The notes below the pieces were generated by a model. It saw only the letters and a program-made list of their open reading frames with translations, was not told where the DNA came from and searched no databases. From contig NZ_VNJK01000001.1 in assembly GCF_007786455.1 (NCBI RefSeq), positions 1,200,074-1,264,073 on the forward strand: a stretch of DNA of 64,000 nt, written 5' to 3'. Shown here in pieces: positions 28,165 through 37,024 of the stretch; position 1 is the first letter of the stretch; every line of letters begins with the position of its first letter. Source of the stretch: Paenibacillus agilis (GTDB taxonomy: Bacteria; Bacillota; Bacilli; Paenibacillales; Paenibacillaceae). Position numbers and translations under genes: made by a program.

Positions 28165-29121
28165 CTACATTTTATCCTTCAAGAGATGCTTCTGTACGAG
28201 CATGGCTGCTCCCCAAGCAGGCGGCTTCTCTGCGAGGACAATTATTGAAGCTTGATCAGAGCGTTTCAAGTATTGCGTAAACGTGTCCAAATATAAATCG
28301 CTATGTTTAAATATAGAGCCTGTTATTGCAAGAGGCGCCTGTGAGAGCCAACTATTTTTGCTTCTCATAGCTAGAGCGAGTTGTGCGAGATCCGTTGCAG
28401 CACCTTGAATAATTCTCTGTGCAGCTTCGTCTCCCTGGTTAGCAGCATCGATGCACAGCTCAGCATACTGGGCAATATGCTGCTTGCGAATGGCGGGGCC
28501 ATATATATAAGTGCGTAACTGTTCAGGAGAGTCAAATTGATGTTTGTCTAGTACATGATCGGTTAGCAGAGTAGGTGGGAGAACACCATCATGGCTGAGC
28601 ATAACAGCTTGGAGGGTTTGCAATCCTATCTCATAGCCGCTTCCTTGATCTCCAAGGATATGGCCCCATCCACCGGCGCGAAAGCGTTCACCATTAGGTG
28701 TAATGCCTAAGACAATCGCTCCTGTACCCGCAATGACAATCGTACCTGTCTCTTGTGCTAAAGCAGCCATTAAGGCAATTTCGGCATCGTTCCTAATGAG
28801 AATTGGCAGCCCACTGCGGTTCAAATCCCATAGGTGAAGACGCTCATCTTGCAGCAGTGCATCAAGAAACAGCTGTTGTTCTTCACTTGTGCTTACACCC
28901 GCAATTCCCATACCGATTCCAGTACATCGACTAGGTATTAAACCGCTTTCAAAGTAAAGTTCTTGAAGAAGTTGTACGAGATGATCAATTGCTCCTGCAA
29001 ATGTTACAGCATGAGGATTCGTTGCGGCGCCTTCCCGTTCTAAAATGGGACGACCAGCTGAATCAAGAACGATAGCTGTTGTTTTTGTACCGCCGCCATC
29101 AATACCAATTACATACTCCAT
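28165..29121 (-). CDS. BadF/BadG-type N-acetyl amino-sugar kinase (MurK-like)
   Basis: An ASKHA-fold ATPase with phosphate-1 motif GIDGGGTKTTAIVLD, adenosine/phosphate-2 region IVIAGTGAIVLG and GWGHILGDQGSGYEIG. This is the BadF family that contains GlcNAc kinases and the MurNAc/GlcNAc kinase MurK of Clostridium. Beside murQ it most likely phosphorylates imported MurNAc and/or GlcNAc. I start at ATG 29121, with AGGTGA 5-6 nt upstream; an ATG at 29169 has no ribosome site. Confidence 0.85.
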   Translation of the reverse strand: MEYVIGIDGGGTKTTAIVLDSAGRPILEREGAATNPHAVTFAGAIDHLVQLLQELYFESGLIPSRCTGIGMGIAGVSTSEEQQLFLDALLQDERLHLWDLNRSGLPILIRNDAEIALMAALAQETGTIVIAGTGAIVLGITPNGERFRAGGWGHILGDQGSGYEIGLQTLQAVMLSHDGVLPPTLLTDHVLDKHQFDSPEQLRTYIYGPAIRKQHIAQYAELCIDAANQGDEAAQRIIQGAATDLAQLALAMRSKNSWLSQAPLAITGSIFKHSDLYLDTFTQYLKRSDQASIIVLAEKPPAWGAAMLVQKHLLKDKM

Positions 29122-29151
29122 GACGTCACCTGCTTTATAGGGTATAGCAAC

Positions 29152-29180
29152 AGTATAACTGAATAACAATCCAGTTGTAA
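29152..29180 (-). promoter_or_regulatory. Sigma-A promoter of the kinase gene
   Basis: Read on the minus strand: -35 TTACAA (29180-29175), 17-bp spacer, -10 TATACT (29157-29152). Confidence 0.6.
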
Positions 29181-29245
29181 AATAAAATATTACAATGATA
29201 TTATGACTTTGAAATAATAAATTAAATTCAAGTGCGTTTTATCCA

Positions 29246-29260
29246 TGAAAGCGTAACTTA
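29246..29260. promoter_or_regulatory. Possible cre (CcpA) site between the kinase gene and anmK
   Basis: ATGAAAGCGTAACTT matches WTGNAANCGNWNNCW at 14 of 15 positions (the penultimate C is T). The divergent genes are both for amino-sugar salvage, so shared catabolite control is plausible. Confidence 0.35.
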
Positions 29261-29303
29261 GGTTGCTGTTTAAATCATGATCGGGAAAGAGGGGGGCACG
29301 ACG

Positions 29304-30509
29304 ATGTCACTATCATGTATGCAAGTGCAGCAAATAGCAGAGAAGTCAGAGAGACTCATTATCGGACTGATGTCCGGTACATCCTTGGATGGAGTCGATG
29401 CGGCACTCGTTCGTGTGTATGGATCAGGCATGGAGACGAAGGTAGAAATGCTTGCTTTCGAGTGCCAGCCGTACTCGGATGCAGAGCGGGAGATGCTGAA
29501 ACAATTATGCTCGCCGGATACAGCGAACGTGCAGCATATATGCACGATGAATTTCTATCTCGCTAATCGATTTGCAGCAATTGCGCGGTCTGTTGCGGCA
29601 CGAGCCAGTATTCCGTGGAACGAAATTGATCTGTTATCCTCCCATGGGCAGACCATTTGGCATGCTCCTGAGGTTGATCCATCACTGCCATTTTCTATTC
29701 CGTCCACGCTGCAAATTGGAGACTTATCTGTACTTGCCAAAGAAACAGGCAAAGTAGTGATCGGTGATTATCGAACCGCAGATATGGCCTTGCAAGGTCA
29801 AGGTGCTCCACTAACTCCTTATGCCGATTATATGCTGTGCCGACACCCATCAAAAGGGCGCATTACACAAAACATAGGAGGTATCGGTAACTGTACGGTA
29901 TTGCCAGCGGGAGGGGCGCCTGCTGATGTTATTGCTTTTGATACAGGACCTGGTAATATGTTGATCGATCAGGCTGTTATAGAGGTCACTGCAGGGATGT
30001 CTTATTATGACCATAATGGAAAGCTTGCTGCTTCTGGACAGGTTAATGAGCCCATTCTTTCACGAATGCTCGCTCATCCATATTTTAAGAAGATGCCGAT
30101 GAAGACGACAGGTAGAGAGCTGTTCGGCCAAGGATATGCAGAGGAATGGCTGCGACAAATGAAACTTTTCTCATGCTCTCCTAATGATATTGTTGCAACA
30201 TTCACCGCATTTACGGCTCGATCCATTGCTCAATCTTATCGGGATTTTATATTACCCAAGTATTCGATTGATGAAGTCATTGTTTCGGGCGGTGGGGCAT
30301 GTAATCATACATTAATGGCCATGCTGCAGCAATTGCTTCCTGAGTTGAAAGTCATGACACATGAGGAAATAGGTATAAATAGCGATGCTAAAGAGGCAAT
30401 TGCCTTTGCGCTGCTTGCCAACGAGTGGATAGAAGGCAATCCGAACCCGATGCATCATGTGACAGGTGCTTCACATGCAACAGTGATGGGGAAGCTCGCA
30501 CTTCCGTAA
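29304..30509 (+). CDS. anmK: Anhydro-N-acetylmuramic acid kinase
   Basis: Hydrolyses and phosphorylates 1,6-anhydro-MurNAc to MurNAc-6-phosphate, feeding MurQ. Motifs: IIGLMSGTSLDGVDAALV, SSHGQTIWHAP, QGQGAPLTPYADY, QNIGGIGNCT, FDTGPGNMLID and VSGGGACNHTLM. It is divergent from the kinase gene. I start at ATG 29304, about 7 nt after AGAGGGGGG; an ATG at 29277 is in frame. 401 residues. Confidence 0.95.
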   Translation: MSLSCMQVQQIAEKSERLIIGLMSGTSLDGVDAALVRVYGSGMETKVEMLAFECQPYSDAEREMLKQLCSPDTANVQHICTMNFYLANRFAAIARSVAARASIPWNEIDLLSSHGQTIWHAPEVDPSLPFSIPSTLQIGDLSVLAKETGKVVIGDYRTADMALQGQGAPLTPYADYMLCRHPSKGRITQNIGGIGNCTVLPAGGAPADVIAFDTGPGNMLIDQAVIEVTAGMSYYDHNGKLAASGQVNEPILSRMLAHPYFKKMPMKTTGRELFGQGYAEEWLRQMKLFSCSPNDIVATFTAFTARSIAQSYRDFILPKYSIDEVIVSGGGACNHTLMAMLQQLLPELKVMTHEEIGINSDAKEAIAFALLANEWIEGNPNPMHHVTGASHATVMGKLALP

Positions 30510-30572
30510 CGATCAATATTATATATGTTAGCGTTTATTTTGGTTACAAAATTTCATAATTAAATAAAGTAG

Positions 30573-30601
30573 TTGAAATATTATATCATTGTCATTATAA
30601 T
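30573..30601 (+). promoter_or_regulatory. Sigma-A promoter of the namZ-ABC transporter operon
   Basis: TTGAAA (30573-30578), 17-bp spacer, TATAAT (30596-30601). Transcription would start near 30608, just before the cre site. Confidence 0.75.
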
Positions 30602-30612
30602 GATGGTACAGT

Positions 30613-30627
30613 TTGGAAACGGTTTCA
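30613..30627 (+). promoter_or_regulatory. cre site (CcpA operator)
   Basis: TTGGAAACGGTTTCA fits the consensus WTGNAANCGNWNNCW at every position. It lies about 5-20 nt downstream of the predicted transcription start, a classic repression position. Confidence 0.75.
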
Positions 30628-30647
30628 AAATTGCTTGTTAGCGTGCA

Positions 30648-31841
30648 ATGATGAGGGGGGAAGTTTCCATTAACAAAGTGCGAACAGGAGCAGATCAGTT
30701 TGCTGAAATCGGCAGCGCATTGCTGCGAGGTAAAAGGTTTGGGTTATTAACCAATCCGACTGGAATAGATGCTAAGTATCGCTCAACTATCGATATTTGC
30801 GCAGCGATTAGTGAGGGAAAGTTAACCGCCTTCTTTGCTTGCGAGCATGGCTTACGAAGCGAGAAGCAAGCTGGTGTACAGTTTGAGGATGAGCTTGATC
30901 CTGTGTATGGAATCCCGGTATACAGCCTTTACGGAAGTAATCGCAAGCCGACGGCTCAGATGATGGCAGACTTGGATGTAGTGATCGTCGACATTCAAGA
31001 TTTGGGTGTTCGCTTCTACACATACGTAACGACACTCATTCATATCATCGAGTCATGTGCCGAACATGGCGTCTCTCTGATTGTGCTTGATCGTCCTAAC
31101 CCTCTTGGCGGTAACAAAGCTGAAGGCGGGCTGCTTAATGAGCAGTATCAATCCATGGTTGGGGCATGGCGAATGCCGATGCTTACCGGAATGACAATAG
31201 GAGAATTTGCACAGCTCGTTAACGGTCAACGAGCTATACCATGCGATCTGCAAGTGATCCCGCTCATTGGCTGGAGCCGAGAGATGGAATATCCAGATAC
31301 GGGGCTGCCGTGGCTCATGCCATCGCCCAATATGCCGACGATAGATACGGTGCGTGTATATGGAGGACATTGCTTATTTGAGGGAACGAACTTGTCGGAA
31401 GGTCGTGGAACGACGAAGCCGTTTGAATTGATCGGCGCACCATGGCTTAAGAGCGAGAAGCTATGCAAGGTGATGAATGAGCTGCAGCTGCCAGGTGTAC
31501 ATTTTCATCCATACACCTTCACGCCGATGTTCTCCAAGCATCAAGGCGAACGTTGCCACGGTATTTTTACTTATGTCATAGACCGTAAAACGTATCATTC
31601 CGTTGAAACAGGGCTTCACCTTTTGCATCATGTCATGGCGCTTCATGAACAGCAATTTGAGTGGTTAGGGAAAGAGTCAGGCTATCCATTCATAGATTTG
31701 CTGACAGGAGACAATCGCGTACGATTGCAGCTTCATGAAACAGATGGGTTGATAAATATTGTGGAAGCTTGGCGTCAGGAGAGTGAACAATGGCGAATGA
31801 TCCGCAAGCCATTTTTACTGTATGAGGAGTATGGGGAATAG
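30648..31841 (+). CDS. namZ: DUF1343 exo-beta-N-acetylmuramidase (NamZ-like)
   Basis: A homologue of YbbC/NamZ, which releases MurNAc from the non-reducing end of peptidoglycan fragments. Motifs: GLLTNPTGID, ACEHGLRSEKQAG, PVYSLYGSNRKPT, VDIQDLGVRFYTY, LDRPNPLGG, LPWLMPSPNMPT and EGTNLSEGRGTTKPFE. No signal peptide is visible, so the enzyme is probably cytosolic. The start is uncertain: the ATGs at 30648 and 30651 precede, rather than follow, the strong GAGGGGGG at 30653-30660; a non-standard ATT at 30669 is 8 nt after it. The gene opens the sugar-uptake operon. Confidence 0.88.
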   Translation: MMRGEVSINKVRTGADQFAEIGSALLRGKRFGLLTNPTGIDAKYRSTIDICAAISEGKLTAFFACEHGLRSEKQAGVQFEDELDPVYGIPVYSLYGSNRKPTAQMMADLDVVIVDIQDLGVRFYTYVTTLIHIIESCAEHGVSLIVLDRPNPLGGNKAEGGLLNEQYQSMVGAWRMPMLTGMTIGEFAQLVNGQRAIPCDLQVIPLIGWSREMEYPDTGLPWLMPSPNMPTIDTVRVYGGHCLFEGTNLSEGRGTTKPFELIGAPWLKSEKLCKVMNELQLPGVHFHPYTFTPMFSKHQGERCHGIFTYVIDRKTYHSVETGLHLLHHVMALHEQQFEWLGKESGYPFIDLLTGDNRVRLQLHETDGLINIVEAWRQESEQWRMIRKPFLLYEEYGE

Positions 31842-31903
31842 GGAGTTAAGTCATAGTTAGGTCATTTCATGATGTCATTCATAATCGAATGGGGGAGTAT
31901 GTA

Positions 31904-33256
31904 ATGAAGTGGAATAAGGTCACAGCTATCCTATTAGCGGCAATGCTAGTCGTACTTACTGCATGCAGCAGCAGCGGTTCAAAAGACGGGGCATCAGACG
32001 TAGATGTCATTAAAGTATGGACGTATCCTGTACACGGCAATTACAAGGATGATATCGCAAAGTCGGTAGCCGAATTTCACGCGAAACATCCCAACATACG
32101 AATTGAGTATGAATTGTTGACTTGGGCGGAAGGTCCGAAGAAATTTGATGTCGCTTTGAATGCAGGCTCACCTCCGGATATTTATTATCATGGGGTTAGC
32201 GGACAATATGTAGATACAGGGCTTGCGCTGAATCTAGACCCTTATATGACAGCAGAAATTGTAAGCGATTACTTGCCGGGCGTGCTGGATAAAGCAAAAA
32301 TCCAAGGTAAGCAGTACGGCCTGCCGATGTATCAGTACCAGTGGGCATGGAGTGCCAATCAACGCATTTTAGAAGAAGCTGGCATCGATTGGAGAAAGAT
32401 TCAGAAAGAAGGCTGGACTTGGTCCGAATTCAAAACAGAAGCAAAAAAGATGGTTAAAGATCTACCAGACGGCAGTAAACAGTACGGCATCGTAACAGAT
32501 GCAACGACGACCGATTTCATTGAAATGCTAGCTCGCAGCAGCGGCTTGGTCGATGTTGTGGATCGCGACGGCAAGTTTATTTGGAACGATGAGCGTATGC
32601 TTGAAACGTTGAAATTTATTCGCTCACTAGTTGATGAAGGAATTATGCCGAAAGAAACGGCTGCCATTGATCCGGCGAAGCGAGTGGAATATTTCTATAA
32701 CGGCAAAACAGGTATCGCGAGTAAAGGATTACCTTATTACGATGTAATGCTGGAAACACGTGCTAAAGATATTGATGCAGGCAAAATAAAAGGCGAAAAG
32801 ATAGAGCATGTCTACTTACCTATTCCCTATAAAGATGGTGGCAAGTGGCAGGCGACAGTTGGTGGTGAAGGTTATGTAGGTTTCCGTCAAAAAGATGATA
32901 AGGGTGAGCAGCATGCGAAAAATACGTTCCTTGTTATGGATTGGCTGACGAAAGGTGTCCATGGTGGTAACTCGGCTAGCGAGCTGTGTGTACCGTTCGC
33001 TCGACAGTCCCAAATTGATGCATTCAAAGGTAAGGATAGTAGAGGAAAGCCGCATAACAAGATCGCAGCTGAAATTAATCAAAGTCATGGCGTTCCAAGC
33101 TCGGATCTATTTGTAGATGCGAAAGTGTCTGCAAGTAAGAAAAAGTTTATCGAGCAAGCGCAAAAGCCGATGCAGCAAGCGCTTTTCAGCGGCAGCAGAA
33201 CGCCAGAGCAAATTTTTGAGGAATTCAAAAATAAAGGTGAGCAATTATTCCGATAG
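31904..33256 (+). CDS. Sugar ABC transporter substrate-binding lipoprotein
   Basis: A family 1 extracellular solute-binding protein (450 residues) with lipobox VLTAC, then DVDVIKVWTYPVHGNYKDD and NAGSPPDIYYHG typical of oligosaccharide binders. The start at ATG 31904 is 6 nt after GGGGGAG. The context (NamZ, MurQ, AnmK, amino-sugar kinase) points to MurNAc, GlcNAc or a disaccharide as ligand. Confidence 0.9.
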   Translation: MKWNKVTAILLAAMLVVLTACSSSGSKDGASDVDVIKVWTYPVHGNYKDDIAKSVAEFHAKHPNIRIEYELLTWAEGPKKFDVALNAGSPPDIYYHGVSGQYVDTGLALNLDPYMTAEIVSDYLPGVLDKAKIQGKQYGLPMYQYQWAWSANQRILEEAGIDWRKIQKEGWTWSEFKTEAKKMVKDLPDGSKQYGIVTDATTTDFIEMLARSSGLVDVVDRDGKFIWNDERMLETLKFIRSLVDEGIMPKETAAIDPAKRVEYFYNGKTGIASKGLPYYDVMLETRAKDIDAGKIKGEKIEHVYLPIPYKDGGKWQATVGGEGYVGFRQKDDKGEQHAKNTFLVMDWLTKGVHGGNSASELCVPFARQSQIDAFKGKDSRGKPHNKIAAEINQSHGVPSSDLFVDAKVSASKKKFIEQAQKPMQQALFSGSRTPEQIFEEFKNKGEQLFR

Positions 33257-33321
33257 TAAGCCGAAAGTGTGTAGGTAGGAAGCAGCAGTTACTAGCAGAT
33301 TTAGACGCTGCACTTGAAGTG

Positions 33322-33357
33322 GTCTCATATGAATACGTTCATATGGGACCTTTTTTC
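33322..33357 (+). terminator. Intra-operon hairpin with T run (partial terminator)
   Basis: GGTCTCATATGA pairs with TCATATGGGACC, followed by TTTTTT at 33352-33357. It lies between the binding-protein gene and the first permease, where partial termination would give more binding protein than permease. Confidence 0.75.
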
Positions 33358-33373
33358 ACAAGGGGGAGAACAC

Positions 33374-34249
33374 ATGGTGCAAAAGCTGCGGGATCATATG
33401 TGGGCTTATATATTCATACTCGTACCCGTTCTGCTTTTCCTCGTCTTTACGCTATATCCGATCATTTCAGCATTCATGATGAGCTTCCAGCGGTATCATG
33501 TCCTGAATCCAGAATGGATTGGATTTGATAATTACAAGACGATGTTTGCGGATTCGGTGTTTTACAAATCACTATGGAACACGTTCTTATTTACGGTATG
33601 TACGGTGCCGGTCAATATCGCGATCACGTTTATGCTCGCGTACTTTATTTTTCAGCTGCGCACGAAGTGGCAGACCTTTTTCAAAGCAGTCATGTATTTG
33701 CCAGCAGTTGCTTCTGGCGTTACGATTTCGCTCGTATGGTTCGCGATGTTCGATCCGACGAAAGACGGGATGATTAACTCTTTCCTTGGCTTTTTCGGAA
33801 TGGAGCCTGTTATGTGGCTGAGCCAAACATCAACAGCTCTATTCTCGCTTATGCTGATGACCTATTTAGGATCACATGGGGCGGGCATCATTTTATACTT
33901 GGCGGCAATGGGTGGCATTCCGAAATCGTTGTATGAAGCAGCAGATATTGATCATGCCAGTGGCTGGGCAAAATTCAGTAAAATTACGTGGCCGTTGCTC
34001 AAACCGACAACTCTATATTTGCTAGTAACGGGGGTTATTATCTCTTTTCAAGTATTTATAAGTGTCTACATGATGACACAAGGTGGACCTGACTTTGCAA
34101 CGACTACGATCGCTTACCTCATTTATCAGACGGCGTTTATGTTCTATGAATTCGGATTAGCCTCGGCACAATCATTTGTACTCACCGCAATCATAGTGGT
34201 CGTGTCTATTATTCAGTTTAAAATGTTCTCTACGGATGTCGAATATTAA
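33374..34249 (+). CDS. Sugar ABC transporter permease 1
   Basis: A six-segment MalF/UgpA-type permease with the EAA loop YEAADIDHASGWAKFSKITWPLLKP that contacts the ATPase (quoted: EAADIDHASGWAKF). I start at ATG 33374 after AGGGGGAG; the longer frame from 33314 runs through the hairpin and is unlikely. 291 residues. Confidence 0.9.
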   Translation: MVQKLRDHMWAYIFILVPVLLFLVFTLYPIISAFMMSFQRYHVLNPEWIGFDNYKTMFADSVFYKSLWNTFLFTVCTVPVNIAITFMLAYFIFQLRTKWQTFFKAVMYLPAVASGVTISLVWFAMFDPTKDGMINSFLGFFGMEPVMWLSQTSTALFSLMLMTYLGSHGAGIILYLAAMGGIPKSLYEAADIDHASGWAKFSKITWPLLKPTTLYLLVTGVIISFQVFISVYMMTQGGPDFATTTIAYLIYQTAFMFYEFGLASAQSFVLTAIIVVVSIIQFKMFSTDVEY

Positions 34250-34270
34250 GCCCAAAGGAGGCATTCACCT

Positions 34271-35104
34271 ATGCAGTCAAAAGGGAAAATCGCCGTTCTG
34301 GGCGTTTCTATCACGATGCTTATCATATGGGGAATCATTACGATAATTCCGCTCTATTGGATGATTATCGGTTCCTTCCAAGATTCCTATGCGGACGCTT
34401 CTATGAAAATATCGATGTGGCCGGAAGTGTGGTCATTCGAGCCGTTTAGCCGTTTCTTCGATAAAACAATGGCATGGCGCTGGCTGCTCAATTCCTTAAT
34501 CGTTTCGTCTATTTTGACAATTACGAACGTATTTTTTGCCTCACTAGCGGGTTATGCGTTTGCGAAGCTGCATTTTCCAGGACGTAAGACGATATTTTGG
34601 ATATTGCTTATGACGATGATGATTCCTACTCAAGTTACGCTCATTCCGCTCTACATTCTCGTAATTGATGTATTCAACTTAAAAGACTCGTATATGGGAC
34701 TTATCCTGCCTTCCATCGTAAGTGTGGGTAATATTTTCTTAATGAAGCAGTACATGTCCACGCTGCCTACGTCCTTGATCCATGCGGCGCGTATCGATGC
34801 ATGCAGTGAGTTCGGCATTTTCTACAAAATTATTTTGCCAATGGCGAAGCCTGGATTGTCTGTACTGGCGATCTTCTCCTTCGTCTTCCATTGGAATGAT
34901 TTCTTCTGGCCGTTGCTCGTCACAGAGTCAGAAGCGATGCGTACGATTCAAGTAGGCTTGGCTGGATTTAAGTTTGCGGATACGACGGATTTTGGAGCGA
35001 TTATGGCGGGGGCAACGGTTGCTTCATTGCCGATGATTGTTTTGTTCTTCGCACTGCAGCGTTATTTCTTGCAAGGCATTACGATTGGAGCTGTCAAAGG
35101 TTAG
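34271..35104 (+). CDS. Sugar ABC transporter permease 2
   Basis: A MalG/UgpE-type permease (277 residues), six membrane segments, EAA loop HAARIDACSEFGIFYKI. AAAGGAGG precedes the ATG. It lies 21 bp after permease 1 and 12 bp before the ATPase gene. Confidence 0.92.
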   Translation: MQSKGKIAVLGVSITMLIIWGIITIIPLYWMIIGSFQDSYADASMKISMWPEVWSFEPFSRFFDKTMAWRWLLNSLIVSSILTITNVFFASLAGYAFAKLHFPGRKTIFWILLMTMMIPTQVTLIPLYILVIDVFNLKDSYMGLILPSIVSVGNIFLMKQYMSTLPTSLIHAARIDACSEFGIFYKIILPMAKPGLSVLAIFSFVFHWNDFFWPLLVTESEAMRTIQVGLAGFKFADTTDFGAIMAGATVASLPMIVLFFALQRYFLQGITIGAVKG

Positions 35105-35116
35105 GGGGAGCTTACT

Positions 35117-36223
35117 ATGGCACGCGTTGTATTTAAAAACGTAGAAAAAGAGTTTGTAGATGGCAACAAGGAAACCTTTATTGCGGTTAAAGAATCGAAT
35201 TTTACAATTGAGGATAAAGAGTTTGTCGTGTTTGTAGGTCCATCTGGCTGTGGTAAAACGACTTCACTGCGCATGATTGCCGGTCTTGAGAAGCAGACAC
35301 GCGGCGATATTATGATCGGTGATCGTGTCGTTAATAAGCTGCATCCGAAGGACCGCGATATTGCGATGGTGTTCCAAGATTACGCGCTGTATCCGCATAT
35401 GACGATTCGTGAAAACTTGTCCTTCGGTCTGAAAAATTTGAAGCAGCCAAAAGACGTAATTGCGAAAAAAGTAAAAGACGCGTCTGAGGTGCTAGGATTG
35501 GACCATTTGCTAGATCGAAAGCCAAAGGAGCTTAGTGGTGGTCAGCGCCAGCGTGTCGCAGTAGGTCGAGCGATTGTGCGCGATCCGCAAGTGTTTCTAT
35601 TTGACGAGCCGTTGTCTAACTTGGATGCCAAGCTGCGCGTGCAAATGCGCGTGGAACTTGCAGAGCTGCACAAGCGATTGGAAGCTACAATTGTGTATGT
35701 AACGCATGATCAAATTGAGGCGATGACTCTAGGTCAACGAATCGTTGTAATGAATAAAGGACAAATTCAGCAGGTTGCTTCTCCAACTGATTTGTACCAG
35801 AAGCCTGAAAATATGTTTGTAGCGGGCTTTATCGGCTCACCGCCAATGAACTTTATCGATGTGACTTATGAAAATGGCAAGGTGATGATGGAAGGGGCGC
35901 AATTCGTCCTACCTGAGCACAGTGTGCAAGCATTGCGGGCTTATGAAGGCAAGAAACTCGTACTGGGCATCCGCCCAGAGCATCTGTTTGGTGAAGATAT
36001 TACGATGGGCGTTCCTGATACGTATTCATTGACGTCCACGGTACAGGTGGTAGAGCAGCTTGGCTCGGAGAATCTCGTTTATTTCCGAGTAGGTGAGCGG
36101 ATGATCACGGCAAAGCTGCACCCAGATTCAGATGCAAGAGTAGGACAGCTGAAAAAATTCTTATTGGATATGAGCAAGGTGCATTTCTTTGATGTAAAGA
36201 CGGAGAAGCGCACTTCCATATAA
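35117..36223 (+). CDS. Sugar ABC transporter ATP-binding protein (UgpC/MsmX type)
   Basis: The nucleotide-binding subunit of a CUT1 carbohydrate importer. Walker A GPSGCGKTTS, Q-loop MVFQDYALYPHM, signature LSGGQRQR, Walker B FLFDEPLSNLDAKLR, switch His in VTHDQ. The C-terminal TOBE regulatory domain (about 240-368) is present. In Bacillus such ATPases are often shared (MsmX); here the gene is in the operon, so the transporter is self-contained. Confidence 0.94.
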   Translation: MARVVFKNVEKEFVDGNKETFIAVKESNFTIEDKEFVVFVGPSGCGKTTSLRMIAGLEKQTRGDIMIGDRVVNKLHPKDRDIAMVFQDYALYPHMTIRENLSFGLKNLKQPKDVIAKKVKDASEVLGLDHLLDRKPKELSGGQRQRVAVGRAIVRDPQVFLFDEPLSNLDAKLRVQMRVELAELHKRLEATIVYVTHDQIEAMTLGQRIVVMNKGQIQQVASPTDLYQKPENMFVAGFIGSPPMNFIDVTYENGKVMMEGAQFVLPEHSVQALRAYEGKKLVLGIRPEHLFGEDITMGVPDTYSLTSTVQVVEQLGSENLVYFRVGERMITAKLHPDSDARVGQLKKFLLDMSKVHFFDVKTEKRTSI

Positions 36224-36307
36224 TATCAATTTAGGTGTGGTGAATCGTATAAAGCTGATAAGTAATATGCTTTATGTGACACATCATGAAGTAAGAGGTG
36301 AGCGGTT

Positions 36308-36985
36308 ATGAAGAAGTTAAGTGTAGTTGTTGCTCAAACGGGAAGACAAGTTTATGAACAAATTTTAAAGGTGCTCGGATACAGTCTTATCTGTTCTCTC
36401 GTTCTAGCACCTATGCTGTTATTTATGAATATTGGTTTAGCTGTCATAGGGTTCTTGCTTGTACTGTTTCCGTTACTATCAGGTGTGTTTTATGCGTGTC
36501 ATCTCCAATTGAGCGGGGAAATGGTGACAGTTAGGCACATTGTCGCAGGTTTACGAAAATTTTATGTTCGTTCCGTCGCATTTGGTCTATTTTTAACACT
36601 TTTCATACTTATCCTAATTTCTTCGTGGTGGTATTATGGAGATCAGGGAAATACGCTGCACTTCACAATCGCAGTATTCCAGACTTATTTTGTGATTATA
36701 GCGCTTATTTCTCAATTGTATACGATGCCATTAGTATATCGGGAGCAGCTATCCATTTTTCAGGCAATGGGTAAAAGTGTGAAGTTGTTTTTACGGTATC
36801 CGCTTTATACGGTGGGCGCATTTTTACAAGCCATATGTCTAATTTTTATTTTAGCAGTAACGGTAGTGGGGTTTTTAGGATTGTTCTTTGGTATGTTTGG
36901 CTATTACTTGAACTTGTTAACGGCAAATGTTCTAAAGGAAACGGAACCTCAACATGGTGTGAAGCCTATCCCTGCTGAAGGTTGA
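36308..36985 (+). CDS. DUF624 / YesL-like membrane protein
   Basis: 225 residues with six hydrophobic segments and the arrangement of YesL-type proteins, commonly encoded beside carbohydrate ABC transporters. Function unknown. Position between the ATPase and the regulator suggests co-transcription (gaps 84 and 39 bp). Confidence 0.65.
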   Translation: MKKLSVVVAQTGRQVYEQILKVLGYSLICSLVLAPMLLFMNIGLAVIGFLLVLFPLLSGVFYACHLQLSGEMVTVRHIVAGLRKFYVRSVAFGLFLTLFILILISSWWYYGDQGNTLHFTIAVFQTYFVIIALISQLYTMPLVYREQLSIFQAMGKSVKLFLRYPLYTVGAFLQAICLIFILAVTVVGFLGLFFGMFGYYLNLLTANVLKETEPQHGVKPIPAEG

Positions 36986-37024
36986 GCATAACGAATGTTG
37001 AATAAAGGTTGAAGGAGTAACGGT

